The position numbers and the translations under genes are program-made. A model generated the notes under the pieces. The model did no database searches. It saw nothing but the letters and a program-made list of their open reading frames with translations, and had not been told where the DNA came from. A DNA stretch of 64,000 nucleotides from Carex sylvatica (Eukaryota; Streptophyta; Magnoliopsida; Poales; Cyperaceae): contig CAXKVR010000154.1 in NCBI GenBank assembly GCA_964058845.1, positions 62,001 to 126,000 of the forward strand, read 5' to 3'. Positions 57,568-64,000 of this stretch are shown here, piece by piece (position 1 is the first letter of the stretch; every line of letters begins with the position of its first letter).

Positions 57568-59458
57568 GAATTTAAATATGTGGTAGCATGTACAATTCTC
57601 TCTATATTTTTGTTATTTCTTTGCGGTTATTATCCATCCTATATAAATTATCTGCAAGATTGCATCTAGTTATAGCCGTTTTGTACATAATGGTATTGTA
57701 ACTCTTTATTTTTGAATTATATTATTGTGTGCTTGATGATTTACTGGTATTTTTAGTCTCTCTCTCTCTCTCTCTCTGTTTATTTTTTGTAACTGGCATA
57801 TGTTTATAATCTGGTCTTTAACATGAAAATTTATTGCTTTCCAATGTACACATTTTAAATGTAAATATTTAACGAGTCTATACTTAATTAGTTGTAATAA
57901 TAAGCTAGTTATTTTTTGAAAAAAAAATGATCAACTGACCGTCTGTTTTTAACATTAAATTAGTTACTTCCAATAAAACATAAACATTATTATTGTAAAC
58001 TTTAAGGTGTCTCATGATAGTGTGAAAGTGTAATGGTCATCTATGTAGCTTTCGAATCGTTATCATATGAATTTCAAAAATAATAACTTTAAAAAAACGT
58101 AGTATTTTTATAAAAATAATATTTTGCTACGAGTAATTCATTTAATATTTTAAAACATATTACACATTATATATTTTTTATTATATAATAGAAGTAACTA
58201 GTTTTGAATTAAAAACTAATTATTTAAGTATTTAAAAATGTACATACTAAAAACCTAGAATTAAACACGTCGATGAGAAAACGTGGCTGGGTAGATACAA
58301 AGCAACTCCGACTCTGAGTCTCTGAGAACGCTCTTCCGCAAACGTGTGGTCATAACTCATAACTCTTCAGAGTCTCCTTAAAATAAATCATTACCGGCCA
58401 CACAGATTTTGTCCTGCTACATTTATCCAAACTGATCTGGAAGCTGGATCTTCTACAGTTTTCATGGTGTAATACCCGTATGCTGGGTTTAGTACGCCTT
58501 GGTCCCGTCACATCGTTCGTTTTCTAGGCATTCTGATTTCTGAGACCGAGAGGGCGCAAGCGCAACAAACAGCTCATTTGAAGATTGGCAACAAAGTAGA
58601 CGCAACAGAAGATCACCTTACTCAACCAGTCTAGTCTCTATTATTGGATCCTTCCTCCTCTACAATAATCCAATGTAGAATATCTAACCCACAATTGTCT
58701 TTTTTATTTTTATTTTTTTTATTATTCTTTCTAACCAAATGGAATACAACAGTTAGTGTTGTAGTTTCATATTTGTGATAAATTGGAGTCTGAATGACTG
58801 AATCTACTATTTTAGTATGTGATAAATTGTTAGTCATAATATATCAATGTTTATTTGTAATCTAAAGTTTATTTTGTGATTGTAGATAACTTGATTTTAA
58901 TTTCTACTAACTATTTATTGTGCATTTTAAATTTTAGCTTCTATTAAGTTTTTCTAGTTGTCTCAAACATCAGTTCCTTTATCTTATAAACAATGTATAA
59001 TGATTAAACGTATACATGACATATGTGATCATATATGATGATGTTTATTATGGACTAACTTCTACAGTCAATTTACATAAATATATCATCTTTTGCCAAA
59101 TTTTTAGTTAAAAAAGAAAGAAAGAAGTATATCCAGTTATTATTTATATTTTGTTGCACATAATGAAGTAATAGAATTAGAGACGGTCCTTTACTTATAA
59201 ATCATTCAGATAATTTAAAAAAATATATCAAAATGTTCAAGAACAGAGAAGTTTTACTGTTGAAATGAAATTAAAGTTATCTTTTATGTATAAATTTAAT
59301 CCTAATCATTGTGGGGCACTGTCACCTCATCCTTCAGATTTCCCAATCCTCCAGTTGCCGCCTTATCTCATCGTCTCCATTCCCAAATTACCCTCGGTGC
59401 TCACCACTCTCCGATCCCTCCACTACGCTATGCAATCACTTTCTTCGCTTGCCCTCCA
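57568..59458. other. MO25 3' region and mTERF upstream region
   Basis: AT-rich, with a (CT)n tract at about 57757-57778. The part at 58260-58630 is less AT-rich but shows no ORF with family resemblance. 59265-59458 leads into the mTERF ORF and may be its 5' UTR. Confidence 0.35.
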
Positions 59459-61136
59459 ATGAGCACTCTCTCACCTCTATCCCCTTCCCTCACTCTCCAC
59501 CCCCAAACCCTAAATTCCCAAACTACCCCTCCTCAGCCTGTCTCCTCCCGCTTCCAGCTCTCCGCTTTCACGCCAACCCTCCGCGCCCCTACTCTACCCA
59601 AAATACCCCTATCTCCACACGAAATCCCCAAAATACCCTCTACCCAAACCCTCTTCTACCAGAAACTTCACCTCCTCCACTCCCATGGCGTTGATTTTTC
59701 TCCGTCTGACCTCCGCCGCATTTCCGAGATGTGCCCCGAGCTCCTCCAGTCGAGCCCTTGCCTCATTTCCGCCGCTATCTCTTTCCTTCTCTCTGAGGTT
59801 GATCTCTCTCCGTCGAACCTCCCGCATCTATTACGACGACGGCCTCGCCTCCTCCTATCTCCTGTGAAGACAAGGTTGAGACCTGCTTTCTTCTTCCTAC
59901 TTTCGCTGGATCTGACCCCAGTTAAGGATTACGCTTTTCTTCTCTGCTTCTCTGTGGAAGATAAGTTCCTACCTAGACTGGATTTCTTGCGAGAAATAGG
60001 GTTTTCACACAAAGAGGCGAGATCCATGGTTAGAAGGTTTCCCGTATTGTTTCAATATTCAATTGAGAAGAATATGAGGCCAAAATACGAATTCTTGATG
60101 AAAGACATGAGACGAGGTTAGATTCCCTTGCTAGTGCACCTTTCTTTTCTTTGGCCACTTAGCAGATTGCTTTTGGTGATTGGTATGCATCAAGCCAGTA
60201 TTAGATAACATTGTTTTGATGTATGAAATGTATAGTGTGTTTGCACAAACTAAACTTGGGTGCCATAATGAGAAGACGTATATTTGATCAAAATAAGACT
60301 TGGGATGTAATTGTTAAAAAGGATATGATTCATATAGCTATATAATTTCACAAAAACAAGTGACATGGTGCTCAATAATTTCTGAAAAAAGGTATTTAAA
60401 AAATAAACATTACTGGGACAGAACTTTAGTATGGTGATGCTGGAATCAATGAATTTGACTGAGTTCTTCGTAGTCTAGAACATATGTTGTTGCAGTTTAA
60501 TTTGATTTTACAAATCTGTGCATTTGGACTTCAAACCATAATACTAATTCCTGGATTAGTCTGTGTAAAACAACAACTAGTACATTTAAGATCATGATAT
60601 GTATGCAAGAGCTGATAATGATTGTGCTGAATACACTGCTAACAAATTGTTGTTGTCCATATTGATAGAATGAAATTATAGGTGCATTATATAAGAGCAG
60701 TAAAGTGTTGATTTGTTTGAGAAGGATATGCCAGTAATTTAAAATAGATAATAGATTGCTACTAGTTTGACCTGACAAAGTAACAACATCTTTGTTATAT
60801 GCCAGGAAATGAGACTACATGCAGAACTGTAAAAGATTTCTTAAAGTAAATATTCAAGTGTATTTTACACCTGACTCAATCCTAGTTGCATTTCCAGGTT
60901 TAGAAGAGCTGAGAGATTTTCCAGAATATTTCTCATGCAGCCTGGAGAATCGAATTCTGCCAAGGCACGAAATGTGTAAGCGAATGGGGTTAAGATTATC
61001 GCTACCTGCAATGTTCCGGCCGGGAAATGAAAAGTTTAAATCGCTATTACGGAGATATGGAGGCCCATCGTTACCAGTCATGGATTCGCCTCTCTGGAAT
61101 GCAGGCTTAAATTCTAGTATTGATAATAGAGTTTAA
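59459..61136 (+). CDS. mTERF-family organellar protein (298 aa)
   Basis: Exons 59459-60116 and 60898-61136 join at a phase-1 GT-AG intron to 298 aa. mTERF proteins bind nucleic acid in chloroplasts or mitochondria through repeats of helices, acting in transcription, splicing or ribosome biogenesis. Residues 1-60 are rich in Ser, Thr, Pro and Leu with few acids, fitting a transit peptide. mTERF repeats follow: FYQKLHLLHSHGVDFSPSDL, ISEMCPELLQSSP, LPRLDFLREIGFSHKEARSM, VRRFPVLFQYSIEKNMRPKY, then FPEYFSCSLENRILPRHEMC. The frame is open upstream to an in-frame ATG at 59309; I chose 59459 because the peptide after it looks like a targeting signal. The organelle and RNA or DNA target cannot be told from the sequence. 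Confidence 0.85.
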
Positions 61137-63062
61137 TTTGTACATTTTTATCATTTTTATTTTTATGAACAAGGGGAGGGTTCTTTATTCTTTTTGCTAA
61201 TGGGTGAGAAATTGGTGGTGGTAATAGTAGCCTCGTTCTTGCCTACAACTGGTACACACAACTTACTTCTTTACCCTAACTGTGCTATATATACAAGTAC
61301 ACAAGTATACAAAAACATAGGCCAAATATGCAGACATGTATATACTGTAGGATTGTGTACATGTTTGTCTCTTGATATTTTCCGGTTGAGTTATTGGGAT
61401 CCAAATCTGCTCATTTTCTTCCATCTAAATCGTTCAAAATTCATTACACGGTTTCAAGTACATATGAACCATTTCAATAGATTAGATTGATATAAAAGAA
61501 AGAAAAAAATTGAAGTCGTGTGATGGATTTTGAACAATTCAGATGAAAAAAAAGGACGGTGCTCCTTTTCTTACATATTTGGATCCGAGTTATGGTAGTA
61601 GCTACAAGAACTGGCAATAAAAGCATTTTTAAGTTCAGGTTTATTCAAATACTGAAATTATTACCGCACAATAAATTGCCATTCTTTGCTTCTACATTTT
61701 GTAAAAGAGGAACTGATTAGTAAAATATAAAAGCCCAACGTGCATACAAATTTTATATGAAAGATGAAAGTATAACTCAAATATTGAATGATAGGTGAAG
61801 ACGCTGCCTTTTCTTGACGAAGAATATGTTTTCATATTGTATAATGCATAGCAATTGAATATCTGTAATTAAACGTAATATTCAGAGTTTACATGAAAAT
61901 TCAACTTTTGCTCTGGCAACTAATGTAATGTCTTTTACGCGAAAGGTTACAAATTGAAATTTGATTTTAATATTGTTTATAGATATTTAATTTTACCTGT
62001 ACCTAAAAATATATGATAAAAATGATCTTTAATGTTAGCAAAATTAAAGATAATGCATTAAAAAAATAATTGATCTAACTCTACTGATGATTGTCCAATA
62101 GTAAACTTATCAGAAAAGCAAGCAAAGAGGCATAGATAGCATATTCCTCTTTCAAAGGTCAACAATAGTAATACAAATTTAGGAAGCGTTGTGGAAAATT
62201 GCATAGTTGACATGAATGATAATATGGTATATATATAAGCTATAAGCAAACCCCGAACCAGCCGAATCCGAAGCGGTTGACATCCGTAAAATCAATTAGA
62301 TGAAATAAAATGGTGATTCAATCAGGGAGCCAACAAAGTTTGAGGAATAAAAAAATGACCTCAGAAAAAAGAAAAAAGAAAAAAAGGAAAGGAAAAACAA
62401 AAACATTGGACATCCTTTCGAAAGTTAATCTGGGGTCTGAAACCAAAACATCTATTCCGCAATCCAAAAGAACACCTGAGAATAGGAAAAAATAATTAGC
62501 CACTGACATGTGGTCTCATGGAGCTAAAGAAGGCTCTTTTAAACAGTAATTGTACAGGATTTAAGCGCTCATGGAAGTAGCTGAAATAGAGGACCAATTT
62601 CCATGTCTCTAGAAAGCATACTATTAGTTCTACTTGGCTGTTCGGCAATAAGGATAGAATTTAATTTTAATTTATATTTATGGAAATTATGTTAAGTTGT
62701 TTTAACTATGCTTAATTCATAAGTAAGGACGCTTGATTTAAAGGCAGATGTGTCTTAAGACTAAGGCTGAAATTAAGATTTTGGAAATTAAAAGAGATGA
62801 TCTTAATTCTCATTACTTTGGAGGGATTAAGGATTAAGCGATTGAGAAAACTGATAACAAGATCACTCAAATCAATTTAGGTCGGACTGTTTATTATTAT
62901 TATTATTATTTTTATAAATATCAGCAGTGGTTGCCAAACTGATCCATCGGACTAAACAATTCTTGTTTTGAAGCGGAATTAAATTTGCATAATTTTATTA
63001 GCAATATTTAGTTCGATCGAACACTCCAACCTGAAAAATGTTACTAGCAGCATAAGTAATGG
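61137..63062. other. mTERF 3' region and intergenic
   Basis: No gene recognised. A Lys-rich frame at 62310-62495 is a by-product of an A-rich tract. A (TTA)n-like run lies at about 62890-62910. Confidence 0.35.
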
Positions 63063-63078
63063 AAATTACTTCTGTAGT

Positions 63079-63560
63079 AAGTAATTTCTACTCTCTGATG
63101 TTAAGGATTTATTAGAACAGGTAACTTTGTCTCTGGCATAGGAAATTCTAGCTCTTCCTCTTGAGATTGGTCTTCTTCTGGCTGGAAGAATCAGAGGAAT
63201 ACAATGGGAACATTCTGAATATTATCATAGGTATGGAGGCTGGAAACTACTCGGCGTCTAATGTCAGAGAAGAGATTTCAAGAATTGAAGATGATTCAGA
63301 CTGACATGCTTTTGTTATTACTAATCAACAGCTTCAGTTTAATAGTACTTGTTCTTTTGTATGGATTGCTTTGCTTGGTATTCTGATATTTCTGCTTTAT
63401 CTAAGATTTTATATGCAAAAGTTATAAGTTTGCTGGTACGCTGTAATAACTAGGATGTTGTAAGAACTTAGCTGTAGAAGTCGGCACCATTTTCTGATAC
63501 CTCTTTCCAGCTTGTGATTTCATATATGAAATTGGTGGCTATGCCCATTTTTATTAAAAA
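63079..63560 (+). mobile_element. short LINE- or SINE-like retroposed insertion
   Basis: Flanked by the perfect 16-bp duplication AAATTACTTCTGTAGT (63063-63078 and 63561-63576) and ending in a short A-run (TTTTTATTAAAAA). The 482-bp length and 3' A-tail fit target-primed retroposition. The interior does not resemble the 3' end of the LINE at 5024-6302. A short frame early in it (EILALPLEIGLLLAGRIRGI) may be the end of a LINE ORF2. Confidence 0.8.
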
Positions 63561-63576
63561 AAATTACTTCTGTAGT

Positions 63577-64000
63577 GTGGTTGAAAATATTTTTAAAGAT
63601 TGAGATCAATTATTTATCTCCATAATCTTAACAAAACCTTTATAAACGAGTATAAACAAGCTAACAAATAGAAACATTAAGAATTACACATATAATTATT
63701 AAATGTGTGTTTGTTGATGTTTTAAATAAATTATAGTTACATTTAAAATTCAAAGATTACTGAAATCGAGAGATAATATTAAATATATGTTCTCCACACA
63801 CTCGTAAATTGTTTTTTTTTTTTCAAAAAATCAAAGAGATTCATCAAGTATTACGCATATAGTTCTTCTAAAATACATTTACATTGTATTGTGTGTGTTG
63901 TTTGTATATATATTAGTTGTGATTATTTAACACTTTGAGTGTTTATTTGATAATCCATCAAATGATGTTAACTATTAACTGTTCCACATTTTAAGTATTA
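63577..64000. other. AT-rich intergenic end of window
   Basis: No ORF or repeat was recognised. Confidence 0.4.

Overview
The window is nuclear DNA of a flowering plant: split genes with GT-AG introns and short exons, an F-box/DUF295 pair, a plant MO25 gene, an N-myristoylatable PP2C, an organellar mTERF gene, and many TIR elements, LINE fragments and a solo LTR. A monocot is possible (style of the DUF295 proteins) but unproven. Exon structures below were joined by eye; each junction was checked for GT-AG, reading phase and similarity to the family.

Layout. 0.7-2.6 kb: a short TFIIE-alpha-like gene (+). 3.46-6.85 kb: an element with TTA duplications and GAGCATCTCCAT ends; it carries a frameshifted phospholipase D fragment, itself interrupted by a 5'-truncated LINE. 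6.9-12.9 kb and 18.9-24.9 kb: two near-identical direct copies of a ~6 kb segment, each ending in an intact F-box/DUF295 gene (-). Between them lie nested fold-back MITEs, (TA)n and (CA)n tracts and a decayed coding remnant of unknown, perhaps viral, origin (17.3-18.4 kb). 24.9-30.5 kb: a probable Mutator-like element carrying fragments of a CYP89-like P450 and a reticulon. 30.9-36.2 kb: two large palindromic elements, the second with a 2.7 kb solo LTR in one arm. 36.2-42.3 kb: AT-rich DNA with MITEs and no convincing gene.

42.7-61.1 kb is the gene-rich part, all on +: a five-exon PP2C (421 aa), an eleven-exon MO25/Hym1-like gene (341 aa) with a second, solitary copy of its first exon 2.5 kb upstream, and a two-exon mTERF gene (298 aa). 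The rest is intergenic, with a hAT-type MITE, a strong hairpin and a LINE-like insertion at 63.1-63.6 kb.

The genes are unrelated housekeeping or signalling genes and form no pathway. The main interest is the transposon biology: several TIR elements with 9-10 bp duplications, two apparent gene-capture elements, a fold-back family whose arms differ between copies yet match within each copy, and local divergence inside a duplicated F-box gene. I found no convincing wholly new system; the least explained item is the 17.3-18.4 kb coding remnant.
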